Below, in pieces: positions 53,406 through 64,000 of a stretch of DNA of 64,000 nt. A model generated the notes under the pieces. The model was given only the letters and a program-made list of their open reading frames with translations. It did no database searches and was not told the DNA's origin. The DNA is from Adiantum capillus-veneris. Its lineage: Eukaryota > Streptophyta > Polypodiopsida > Polypodiales > Pteridaceae. The DNA is taken from positions 97,692,612-97,756,611 of the forward strand of contig CM043945.1 in NCBI GenBank assembly GCA_014529385.2, read 5' to 3'. The number at the start of each line of letters is the position of its first letter. Position 1 is the stretch's first letter. Made by a program: the position numbers and the translations under genes.

Positions 53406-56400
53406 TTATCCTTGAATGCCGATTGAAGATGAGCAAAAGCTCAACTTCTCCTTGTTGACCACCTTTGTAAACATGTCTGCAGGATTTTCACTTGTATGCA
53501 CCTTTCCTAGCTTTAGTTGTCCCTCTTCCAAAAGAGTGCGTATGAAGTGATATCTCACCTCAATGTGCTTTGTCCTTGAATGAAAGGCTGAGTTCTTCGC
53601 AAGATGGATAGCGCTTTGGCTATCACTGTACAAGACACAATTGTCTTGTTTGAATCCAAGCTCTTCTAAGAATCTGTGAAGCCACAGAATTTCTTTGCTT
53701 GCCTCCGTCATTGCTACATACTCTGCTTCCGTGGTAGAAAGTGAAACCACTTTCTGCAGCTTTGAAGCCCAGCTTACTATTGTGCCTCCAACCGTGAACA
53801 CATAGAGAGTAGTGCTCCTTCGAGTATCTTTGTCACCTGCAATATCTGCATCAGCATACCCTTCTAGAAAAATATCAGTTCCTCCAAAATACAAAGCATT
53901 TGTTGTTGTCCCTTTTAGATACCTAAGTATCCACTTCACAGCTTGCCAATGCTCTTTACCTGGGTTGTCCATGAACCTACTCACAACTCCCACTGCATGT
54001 GCAATGTCTGGCCTTGTCCAGACCATAGCATACATTAGAGAACCTACCGCTGCAGCATATGGAACTTTAGACATATAGGCTATCTTCTCTTGTGTCTTCG
54101 GACACATATCCTTCGTTAGTTTAAAATGACCAGCCAAAGGTGTAGAAACTGGTTTTGCATTTTGCATTGCAAACCTTTCTAGTACCTTCTTGATGTAATC
54201 TTCTTGAGATAGCTTTATTGTCTTCTTCGTCCTGTCCCTTGATATTTTCATACCAAGTATCCTCTTTGCAGCACCTAAATCTTTCATTGAAAAAGATTTG
54301 GACAGCTCCTCTTTTAGGTCTTTGATGTCCTGCATGTTAGCACTTGCAATCAACATGTCATCAACATACAACATTAGGATGATGAATTTCCCATCTCCCA
54401 AATTCTTCGTGTAGACGCAGTGATCCGAGTTGCATCTTGTGAATCCATGATCCAACATCCATCGATCAAACTTCAAGTACCATTGTCTTGATGCTTGCTT
54501 TAAACCATACAAGCTCTTCTTTAATCTGCAAACCATTTTCTCCTTACCTTTTACTTCATACCCCTTTGGTTGAAGCATGTAGATTTCCTCCTCTAAGTCA
54601 CCGTGAGGGAATGCCGTATTTACATCCATTTGCTCGAGATTTAGATCATGAGCAGCCACAAGGCTTAAGACAAGCCTAATTGAGTTCATTTTTACAATAG
54701 GAGAAAATATTTCATTGAAGTCAATACCTTTCTTTTGAGAAAAACCTTTTACCACAAGCCTAGACTTGTACCTTTTCTTCCCACCTTCTTCTTCCTTCAG
54801 CTTGTACACCCATTTGTTTTGAAGTGCCCGCTTACCTTTAGGCAACTCAACCAACTCCCATGTTTGGTTGCGATGTAGTGAGTCCATCTCCACTTGCATG
54901 CTCTTCGTCCATTGTTCTTTGGATTCATGTTGCATAGCTTCTTCGTATGATTCCGGCTCTCCAGAATCTGAGATCAAGAGATGGTTGAAGGAAGGAACAA
55001 ACCTTTCTGGAGGTCTACTTGCTCTTGTAGATCTTCGGAGAATAGGTTGAGGCTCCTCATTTGGTTGACGTTGTTGCACATTGTCACTGTTTGCAGTCCT
55101 TGAGTCTTCACCGTCCTCAAGCTCTATGTACTCATCACCTGTTTCTTTTGTTTGTTTTCTTTCCAAGTAATCTTTGTACATATTTTGTTCGTTAAAAATT
55201 ACATCCCTACTCCTTAATATTTTACCATCTTCAAGATTCCATAGGTGATACCCAAAGTCTCCTTCTCCATAGCCAATGAAGCAACACTTTTTGGACTTTG
55301 CATCTAGCTTTGATCTTAGTCTTCTATCTATGTGCATGAAAGCCTCACACCCAAACACTTTGAGAAATGCATAATTCACCGGTTTACCTGTCCATGCCTC
55401 TTCTGGAACTCCCCCATCCAATGCCGTTGAGGGTGACCGATTGATTAAGTACACAGACGTACTTACAGCTTCCGCCCAAAGCTCAAGCGGTAGGCCTGCA
55501 TGTAGCCGCATGCTTCGTGCTCGTTCCATCATTGTCCTGTTCATCCTTTCCGAAATCCCATTTTGTTGAGGTGTCCTTGGGGTTGTCCTTTGCCTCCGAA
55601 TGCCATTGCTAGCACAAAAGCTTTCAAAAGCTTGGCTGCAATATTCACCTCCATTGTCGGATCTGAGGCATTCTCCACAAAGGCTTTCCACCTTTGAAAT
55701 ATGGAAAATACATCGGATTTATTCTTCATGACATAAAACCATGTTTTTCTAGTCGCATCGTCTATGAATGTTACATAGTACAATGAGCCACCAAGTGATG
55801 GTGTACTTGCAGGACCCCAAACATCAGAACGAACCAACTCAAGTTTTTAATTTTTTCTTTCATTTCCTGATTTTTGAAATTTTACCCTCTTTTGTTTACC
55901 ATAAACACAATCTTCACAGAACTCTAAGTCCACTTCTTTCAAACCTGGTAGAAGCTTCTTTGTTTGAAGGATTTGCATTCCTTTGGCACTCATATGCCCA
56001 AGTCGGTAGTGCCACACCGCACTGTCAACTTCTGTAGTTGCTGCACAAGCTGAAGGTTGCGTGCTAACAGTACACAAGTAAAGTGTACCGACTTTTTCTC
56101 CCTTGGCAACCACCAAAGATCCCTTTGAGATCTTCCATCGTTTGTTTCAGAATGCAATGTTGTGAACTTCATCGTCCAATTGTCCTGTAGAGATCAATTT
56201 TTTGCGAAGAGAAGGAACATGCCTAACATCTTTAAGCTTCCATTCATTTCCGTTAGCAGTTTTGATAGAAACTGTACCTTTGCCGACAATCTCACAAGCT
56301 TCATCATCTCCCAAGTATACATACCCAAAATTACCTTTGGTGTAGTCTTGTAAATGTTGCTTGTGTGGTGTCGCATGGAGTGAAGCCCCGGAATCTACTA

Positions 56401-57265
56401 TCCAGGAATTAGACACATTGTCTAATGAGAGAATTAGAGCATCTTGCTCTACTTTACCTGCCACATTGGCCTCCGATGTTGGCTTGTTGTCTTGAGACTC
56501 TTTCTCCTTCTTCTTCTTGGACCAGCAATACTTCTTGACGTGGCCCTTCTTGCCGCAGTTCCAACATTCAAGAACTGACTTTGTGCGTGACTTGCTCCGC
56601 CTCGAGCGATCACGACCCTTTTGGTTTTTGAACCTCTCCTTAAGCCTTCCTCTTGTTTCCACTGATAGTGCAACACTTGATGATTCTCCTGTTCTTCTCC
56701 TTCGCATTTTCTCGCTTAGGAGAACACCCCCAACATCATCAAACTTAAGAGTATTTGTGCCAGAGATAGAATTACTTACAGCCATCACAAGGCTGTCCCA
56801 ACTATCCGGTAGAGATGATAGTATAAGGAGAGCTCGCACTTCGTCATCGAAATTGATTTTCACTGATCGAAGTTGACTTATGTTTGTGTTAAAGTCATTT
56901 AGGTGTTCTGCAACTGAACCATTCTCTGCCATCTTTAGATTGAACAAGCGCTTCATAAGAAATACCTTATTGGATGTCGATGGTTTCTCGTAGAAGTCGT
57001 CAAGTGACTTCATCAAGTCCTCCGTGGTCTTCATCTCCGAAACATTGAAGGCCACCGTTGACGCCAAGCTTAACCGGATTGTTCCCAGTGCCTTTCGATC
57101 AAGAACAATCCATGCTTCATCTGCCATTGTTGCGGGCTTCTTCGCAAGACCGCCTAGTGGCAAATAGAGATCCTTCTGGTAGAATTAGTCTTCAATCTGC
57201 ATCTTCCAATGTTGGTAGTTTTTTCCGTTGAACTTCTCAATCTTGAGCTTCCCTTCCTCCGCCAT
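53406..57265 (-). pseudogene. copia element B Gag-Pol polyprotein (three stops, one frameshift)
   Basis: Start ATG at 57265-57263 (MAEEGKLKIEKFNGKNY). Gag (UBN2-type, LNDFNTNISQL) is followed by the zinc knuckle CWNCGKKGHVKKYC (about 56560), protease WIVDSGASLHAT, GAG-pre-integrase WHYRLGHMSAKG, integrase with SDVWGP, LRSDNGGEY and PQQNGISERMN (D, D, E kept), RT with LMLYVDDMLIA (about 54350) and RNase H ending NPADMFTKVV. This protein set copies the element's RNA and integrates the cDNA. Lesions: TAA at 57187-57185, TGA at 56149-56147, TAA at 55849-55847, and a frameshift between about 55670 and 55690. Downstream of the shift 761 codons are open, so decay is recent. Confidence 0.93.
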
Positions 57266-57324
57266 AACTCCCACTCCATTCAAGGAATCCTTTCCTTGAG
57301 ATAATTTAGCTACGAGCAAACCTT

Positions 57325-57336
57325 GCTCTGATACCA
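57325..57336 (-). other. tRNA-iMet primer-binding site of copia B
   Basis: TGGTATCAGAGC on the minus strand, two bases from the 5' LTR end. Confidence 0.93.
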
Positions 57337-57338
57337 GT

Positions 57339-58118
57339 TGTTAGGAAATAAGACGTAGCTAAATAGATAATTGACTAGATTACTTAACGGAGAGAGACAG
57401 ATTTATATACACGAGATTATAGAGTAGAGAGAGAGAGAGAGAGTACACACGATATACGTGGTTCACCCAATGTGGGCTACGTCCACGGGAAAGCAGCCAC
57501 TCAATGGCTTTAGTACTTCAAAACAAGAAGTAGTTTACAAAGGGATTATACCCTTAATGGAGCTCCCGCCTTGCTTCACTCTCACCACCTCACACTCACC
57601 TTGTTGCATCAACTTCACACTATGAAATGTGTGTAGAAATGGCCTCCTTTTATAGGCCAAAAGGGCTGCCCTCTCTTGTGAGAGACAGCCATGTGTAGCC
57701 ACCCTTGTGCGAATAAGTCCAAATCGGACCCTCCAATCCGCCCATGTGTGGCCGCCCTTGAGAAGACAAGTCCGCTTTTGAATTCGGCCACCCGCCACCG
57801 GCCATCGGCCATTGACTTCCGACCACCGGCCATCGTCCATTGACTACCGGCCAACCGACCGATTGTTTTCCGACCACTTTTCGGCCGCCGTCCGGCCATA
57901 ATATTCCGGCGAAAAAGAATATTCCGGCAAAAGAAAGTCTCGGGGGCCTCCGCCCCCCAGGCCTTTAAAGTTGCCCCTGATTCTTGTCCGTGAAAATTTT
58001 GGTTTCCGGTGAGTGATTTTCCTGCACGCACGATGGCTTCTCCTCATAATGGGGGCCTTACAAATGTGCGCTTTTACCACAGAAAATTACAAGGGTAAAT
58101 CAGGCTCCATACTTAACA
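57339..58118 (-). repeat. 5' LTR of copia element B
   Basis: 780 bp, nearly identical to 52546-53345 apart from point changes and the missing 20-bp unit. Confidence 0.95.
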
Positions 58119-58255
58119 ATCCGGACTCACGAAGTAAGAGCATGTAGGGTTTTTGTGTCTTGACTTGGAAAAGTTGGTGAGAAAACGCTTTTGGACATTC
58201 TCAAATTCTTTCCAAGTAGACTTCCCGATGCTTCCACCCCACACCTCCACTCCAT

Positions 58256-58260
<5 letters not shown>
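58119..58260 (-). pseudogene. LINE C-terminal region, upstream piece
   Basis: On the minus strand WGVEVWGGSIGKS, FENVQKRFLTNF and QKPYMLLLRESG. It continues into 52545-52150 across the copia B insertion. The left side (58260) is cut by a GA microsatellite. Confidence 0.65.

Positions 58261-58326
<66 letters not shown>
58260..58326. repeat. (GA)n microsatellite
   Basis: GA repeat of about 67 bp, directly followed by MITE-like copy 3. Confidence 0.95.
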
Positions 58327-58327
<1 letters not shown>

Positions 58328-58478
58328 AATGTAGACGTGTGAGAAAGAGCCTTGTGGGACCGTGAGGAGATGCGCAGAGGGTAGGAAGACGCGGGAGTAA
58401 AGAATGTCACCTGTCACGTCGGCGTCGAATTCGTCATCATCTATAGAAAAATCCAAACCTATTATAATATAGAAGTTT
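58327..58478. repeat. MITE-like repeat, copy 3
   Basis: Starts GTTAATGTAGACGTGTGAGAAAG and ends AATCCAAACCTATTATAATA. It aligns with 49511-49674 in the same orientation, with many substitutions. Confidence 0.5.
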
Positions 58479-58479
58479 T

Positions 58480-59260
58480 CAAAAGCATTAAAAAGGCTTT
58501 AATAGATTTTCCCACCAACCCTACCAAGGTTACATTAGCAAACGCACATGTGTGGACCAAAACTAATGGGTTTTCATAATGGTTAAAAGAAGTGGGGAAA
58601 AAAAAAATTCACGAGAATCGACATAACTTTCACATACGGAGTCCGATTGTAAAACTTCTTTTATGAGCCTGTAGCTTGAAAGCAATTGTAGGCTTTTGTG
58701 AACAAACCCTGCTCATATACCCTGTTGTTACACAATTTTCAAAAAAATGACATATAAGGGGTCAAAAATTCGACGAAGTTAGGGGTATCTAGAACTAGTT
58801 TTCTTAGAGTTTTTGGAAAAAAATACTCACAAGTTGGACATAGTTTTGACTTCCCTTGGCTAAAACCTCTAAGGATCAATGAGTGAGGGACCCACCTCCA
58901 CCAACCCTCTTGCTTAACCGATTTCTTGGCACCTTTATGCATGTAAAATTGTCCCGCTACAACACGTAAAACACCAGGACTATAATCACCAAGACTCGAT
59001 TTACACATAAACAACTAAGAAAAAAACCTCATTATATTTTGAATGTCCATCAAGGCTCAATTGTCATAGCATAATCTCCATGGTTACCTATACTCAAACT
59101 AATGTTCTATCCTAAAAGAAAACTATATGACTAATTAAGTTCGAGCCACGCATGCAACTACTTTGAAGCCTCACCTTCTTGTAAGCTCGGACTCTTTAGA
59201 TAGGTCATTCAAGGAAACTTAGGTTTGATGTAAAGCTCATCATTACCTTGGATCCACCTT
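58480..59260. other. no recognisable gene
   Basis: AT-rich sequence with no motif on either strand. Confidence 0.5.
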
Positions 59261-59261
59261 A

Positions 59262-60240
59262 CAACTCTTTAAATGTATAATGCACCTCAAACTTCAATTT
59301 GAGTCTCCTTCCAAATTTAAGGCTACTTCAGCATAGCTTGGGTTTTTTCTCACACCGCTTGTTGCTTGTAGATTTCTAACACTTGAATGTGCATCTATGC
59401 TCAAACTTGAGTTTGAGCTTTCTACCAAATTCCATGGGTGCCTCCATGTAACTTAGGCTCCATCTTGAAACTCATGTGACAAGTATAGATTTCTAACACT
59501 TGGATGTACATTAGGCTCAAACTTGAGTTCGAGCCTCCTACCAAATTCCATGCTTGCCTCTATGTAACTTTGGCTTTGTGAAACTCTTATTAGCTAGGTA
59601 TTTATAGCACTTAGATGTACATCGAAGTGCTAGAAATACTCTAAGCTCAAATTGAGTTTGAGCATCCTACCATTCTCCACGGGTTGATTCAATGTAACTT
59701 GGGATCCAACTTGAAACTCTTGCTAGCTATAGATTTCTAGCACATAGATGTACATTTAGGCTCCAACATCAATTCAAACATTCCATTGAAATCCATGGGT
59801 GACTCGATGTAACTTGGGATCCATCTTGCAACTCTTGTCATCTTCATATCTCTAGCATTTAGATCTACATCTAGGCTCAAATTTGAGATAGAGCCTCCTA
59901 CCATCCTCCATGGTTTGGTTCAATGTAACCTGGAATCCATCTTGCAACTCTTGTCATATTTATATTTCTAGCACAGATGTACATCTAGATTCCAACATCA
60001 GTTAAGCCTCTCCTACCAAACTACATGGGTGCCTCAATGAAACTTAGGCTCCATCTTGCAACTCTTGTCAGCTTTAGACTTCTAGCACTTAGATGTACAT
60101 CTAGGCTCAAACTTGAGCTTGAGCCTCCTACCATTCTCCGTGGGTTGACTCAATATAACTTGAGATCCATCGTGCAACTATTTTAAGCTATAGATTTCTA
60201 GCACTTAGATCTACATCTAGGCTCCATCCTCCTACCAAAC
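59262..60240. repeat. degenerate tandem array, ~120-bp unit
   Basis: About eight or nine copies of a unit containing tagatttctagcacttagatgtacat, ctaggctcaaacttgag, cctcctaccaaa, catgggtg and tgtaacttgggatccatcttgcaactctt. Copies differ by substitutions and small deletions. The array ends where the LTR of copia element C begins. Confidence 0.85.
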
Positions 60241-60241
60241 T

Positions 60242-60470
60242 TGTAGAGTGGGCAGGTGATGGAGAAGGTAGGAAAGAAGACTACACACACACATCGAGAC
60301 ACGCACACACACACACACACAATCGTTCCCCTGCAGCAGCCATTCAACGTGCTGCTCTTCTCTTCTTCTTTTTTTAACTATTATCCAAAGTATATTTACA
60401 ACATAGTATAGTCAATTTCCAGCCGCCCATAGCACAATGGACATATTCTTTAACATCATATTCTTTAACA
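60242..60470 (-). repeat. putative 3' LTR of copia element C
   Basis: On the minus strand GCTTGAGGGGGAG (PPT) is followed by TGTTAAAGAATATG. The block ends ...CCACTCTACA next to the tandem array. It includes an (AC)n run near 60300. The 5' LTR lies outside the window. Confidence 0.6.
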
Positions 60471-63400
60471 CTCCCCCTCAAGCTCAGAGTGAGCTTGCAT
60501 ATGATGGATTCCCAATGCTTCACGAAAGTAGCAAAACTTCTCCTTTCCAAGAGCTTTTTTGAATATATACGCAACTTGATCATTTGTCTTCACATACACC
60601 AAATCAATATCATTTGCCAAAACTTTTTCTCTAATGAAGTGATAATGTACCTCAATGTGTTTAGTGTGAGCATGGTAGACTGGATTCTTTGCCAACATGA
60701 TGCTGCTAATATTGTCACAATATATAATGACATTGTCAAGATAGTCAAAACCAAAGTCTACCATAAGTACTCTCAACCATGACTCTTCACATGCTACAAA
60801 AGCTGCTCCACGATATTCAGCTTCTGTACTTGATAATGCTACAGTTGATTGCTTCTTGCTACTCCAACTTATCATACCATTGCCAATGGAAAATGCATAA
60901 CCACTTGTAGATCTTCTATCATAAAATCTCCTGCCCAATCTGCATCTGTGTAACCATAAAGACAAAGCTTCCCATTCTTTTCATAAAACATTCCATAACT
61001 GACAGTGGCTTTCACATATCTCATAATCCGTCTCACTGCATCAAGATGACTTTTACATGGCTTTTGCATGAATTGACTCACAATACCCACTGCATAACTC
61101 AAATCTGGCCTTGTTATTGTCAAGTAAATAAGACTTCCAACCATCTTGCGATACATAGTGACATCTTCAATGTAATTTCTATCATCAATCAACTTCACAT
61201 TTTGATCAAGAGGTGTATCAACCGGTTTGCACGCTGTCATTCCATACTTCTCAAGCATATCCAACGCGTATTGTCTTTGTATCATCCAAATTCCTGATAA
61301 AGTATTGACAATTTCAATTCCCAAGAAATATCTCAACTCACAAGGTCCTTCATGTTGAATTCTCTCAACAAACTCTTCTTGACATGCAAAATTTGCTCAT
61401 CATGACTTCCATTGAGAATCAAGTCATCAACATAGATAACAATAACGACGATCTCTCCATGAGCATGCTTCAAAAACAATGAGTGATCAGCAGTAGACTG
61501 TTTAAATCCAATCTTCTTCAAGAATCTGGTTATCTTTTCACACCAAGCTCTAGATGCTTGCTTCAAACCATACAATGCTTTCTTCAACTTACACACATAA
61601 TATGGAAACTCTGGTGTTGATAACCCTCTGGCTGTATCATATAAACTTCTTCTTCCAAGTCACCATTCAAGAATGCATTATCCACATCCATTTGCCGTAA
61701 CTTCCAACCAAACATACTTGCCATTGCTATCACCAATCTGACTGTTGTCATCTTTGCAACTAGACTAAATGTCTCATCATAATCAAGACCTTTTTTTGTG
61801 CACTCTCTCTGATCTTCTCAACTGTGGTGCACTCTTCTCTTCAACTATTGCATATGGGGGTACATATTTCTGCCAGGTGTCCTCAAATGTGGTAAACCAT
61901 GCTCTTCATCGAAGCTTTCATCTCCAGAACTCTCTTCAACCACTTTCTTCTTGCCTTTCTCGTCTTGCTTCTTATCTCGCAAATGACCACTCCATGGGTT
62001 GACACTTCCTGTACTCTCTTCTGCCATATGTGATCCTGAAATAGTTCTTGTTGATGGTCCTAGATTATCAACAACATGACGCACATTCTCTTGATCTTCA
62101 TACTCATCTTCTATCATCACTGGCTTTGGTTTATACCATGGTTCATGCTCACAAAATCTGACATCTCTACTCGCATAAACTTGTCTTGTCGTAGGATCAT
62201 AGCACTTGTAACCTTTTGTTTTCAACTAGGTAGCCCAAGAATATACACTTCACTGCCTTTGGCTCCATCTTCTTTCTTGCTTCATTTGGCACATGAACAT
62301 AGCAAACACATCCAAAAACTTTCATGTAGGAAACTGTTGGCTTGATCCCATAAAGTCTCTCATAAGGTGAAATTTCATGAATGGCAGCTGTTGGTGTTTG
62401 ATTCATAATGTGTATTGCTGTATGAACTGCTTCAGCCCAATATGTTAATGGCATATTCATCTCATTCATCATGGCTCTTGCAATCTCTGCTATGACTCTA
62501 TTCTTTCTCTCAGCAACTCCATTTTGTTGTGGTGTGTATCGATAAGTAATCTGTCTTCTTATGCCTTGTTCACGTAAGTAATCATCAAAACTGTGTGACA
62601 TGTACTCTCCCCCTCCATCTGTACGTAGGCATTTAATTTGACAACCATTCTCTTTCTCAACCATAACTTTGAACTCCAAGAATACCTCAAATGCCTCTGA
62701 CTTTGCCTTTAGAAAGTAAACCCATGTCATTCTCCTATAATCATTTGTGAATGTGATAAAATATCGACAACCATTTGGCGTAGCATGATCACAAGATCCC
62801 CAAATATCTGAATGAACAATTTCCAAAGGACTTTGGCTAATTCTCCCCCTCTTTGGAAATGGTAAACGAGATTGCTTCCCAAAGTGACAAGCTTCACAAA
62901 CATGATCAAAATTCAATCTGCCAAACTTTGGTAATCCACGTACAATTTGATTTGATTGCATGTGCTTTAGTCTTCTAAAATTGACATGACCAATCCTCTT
63001 ATGCCATAACTCTCCCCAATTATCTTGAGTGGCTGATTTGTTGCATACATACCATTGTGTAAACATGGATCTTCAACTTCCAATGAGAACAAGCGACCTT
63101 TCTTTCTTCCGCGTGCCAATATCTTGCTTGGTCTGCCTTTGTGAAACTCCTCTATGAAGCAGCCCTAACGATTAAAACGGACTTGTAACCCTTTATCTGT
63201 CATTTGTCCAACTGATGCTAAATTCTTTGTGATTGAAGGCACATATAGAACATCTCCCAATGTGTTGTATGTCCCATCTTTTTCTAGCAATGGAACTGAA
63301 CCAACATGTGTAATCCGATGCATAGTATCATCACCTGTAGTGACAAAATCATCCTCTTCTAATTTCTCTTTTCTGTCAAACCATTCACCATGATATGTCA

Positions 63401-64000
63401 TATGATTTGTGGCACCACTATCTAAATACCAATCATCTATACGATGTGGCTCCACCATGCTTCCAACAACATGCTCCATAGGAAATAAATGTCCACTCGA
63501 TCTATTTTCATATATATTTTGATCATGATGATTATATCCAGCAAAGTTTCCTCCATGTCTGCCATAACCTCGGCCTCTTCCACCACGATCACGATTTTCA
63601 TTTAGCCTTGTGTAACATTCTCTTTCAAAGTGACCATAAATGCCACATCTGTTACAATATCCATCTCTTTGAGGATGTACAAATTGTCCACCTCCACATC
63701 CACGAGGTCGGGCTCTCCCCCTACCTCTTTGGCTATAATCATTGTAACTTTGACTTTGTTGGTTTTGCCATTGACCTCTTCCAGCATTGTTTCCACGACC
63801 ATAGTTTCCTCTTCCACCTCTATTGTTTCCACGACCTCTAGAGTAAAAAACCTAATCTCAGGAATTTTTATTTGATGTAGAAGGACCTGACTTGCCTAAC
63901 TTTACCTCTTCTTGCAAACAAAGATTTACTAACTCTTCAAAATCAGGCATGTGTCCTTGAACAGATATAGATGTATCCAATGACTTGTATTCCGGTCCCA
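60242..64000 (-). mobile_element. Ty1/copia element C (3' part in window, decayed)
   Basis: Minus-strand order from the right edge: Arg/Gly-rich gag tail, zinc knuckle CNRCGIYGHFERECYTRL (about 63610-63670), protease WYLDSGATNHM (about 63430), LYVPSITKNLASVGQ, GAG-pre-integrase ELWHKRIGHVNFRRL, integrase (EIVHSDIWG, LRTDGGGEYMS, PQQNGVAERKN; D, D, E present) in a 289-codon frame at 62197-63066, RT (KKALYGLKQASRAW, VIYVDDLIL) and RNase H (ADWAG, SSTEAEYRGA, KHIEVHYHF). Frame changes between 62200 and 61330 and elsewhere make it defective. It inserted into the tandem array on its left. Confidence 0.9.

Larger units (their letters stand above)
52541..58123 (-). mobile_element. full-length Ty1/copia element B
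   Basis: Element 52546-58118 (5,573 bp) flanked by ATCCG at 52541-52545 and 58119-58123. LTRs are 800 and 780 bp, with TGTTA...AACA ends in both. The PBS (TGGTATCAGAGC, 57325-57336) lies two bases from the 5' LTR, and the PPT (AAGTGGGAGAT, about 53346-53356) abuts the 3' LTR. The polyprotein runs 57265 to 53406 on the minus strand with all copia domains in order, but has three nonsense codons and one frameshift. The element is inserted in a LINE remnant. Confidence 0.96.

Overview
The window is nuclear DNA of a land plant, dominated by transposable elements. Three things point to a plant that is not a flowering plant, most likely a fern or another seed-free plant, possibly a gymnosperm: an ACR3-type arsenite efflux gene (8.2-9.2 kb; this family is present in ferns, mosses, lycophytes and gymnosperms but missing from angiosperms), plant-style GT-AG introns, and many layers of Ty1/copia, Ty3/gypsy, L1-like LINE, hAT and Mutator-like elements. 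Very long (GA)n/(CT)n, (AC)n and (AT)n microsatellites are scattered throughout. I cannot name the species.

Layout. 0-2.2 kb: decayed coiled-coil retroelement ORF followed by a putative LTR. 2.2-7.4 kb: non-coding, with microsatellites, a poly-G run, an array of near-palindromic 15-mers and a tRNA-like SINE. 7.5-9.2 kb: ACR3. 10.1-10.4 kb: a SINE with a diverged target duplication. 10.9-14.9 kb: a decayed L1-type LINE split by a complete 1.6-kb non-autonomous LTR element (11951-13559, TSD GAATC). 15-24 kb: decayed retroelement and hAT fragments and a 4 x 156-bp tandem repeat.

24.1-36.7 kb holds the most interesting locus. A hAT transposase gene (minus strand) is cut in two by one 11.0-kb insertion (24744-35759) flanked by an 8-9 bp target duplication; taking the insert out brings the hAT reading frame back in register. 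The insert has Mutator-like inverted ends (both start GAG, both carry three CGAGC boxes with identical 9- and 11-nt spacers). It carries two divergent genes: a SWIM zinc-finger Mutator-like transposase (minus strand, intronless, two frame lesions) and a multi-exon gene joining a ParB-like domain to a beta-class-like DNA methyltransferase (plus strand, several premature stops). Intron 1 of the methyltransferase gene contains four iterated hairpins. This looks like a transposon that carries its own predicted DNA-modification gene. Both genes are damaged in this copy, so activity would have to be sought in relatives.

37.8-39.3 kb: decayed Ty3/gypsy RT-RNase H-integrase. 43.2-44.3 kb: broken exons of an AGO4-like Argonaute. 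45.0-48.2 kb: a copia element truncated by a 4.2-kb near-perfect palindrome (47950-52146, 19-bp spacer). 52.2-58.3 kb: the C-terminal part of a LINE interrupted by a full-length copia element (52546-58118, TSD ATCCG, both LTRs, PBS, PPT). 59.3-60.2 kb: tandem ~120-bp repeats. 60.2-64.0 kb: a third copia element running off the right edge. The only gene that looks intact and host-encoded is ACR3.
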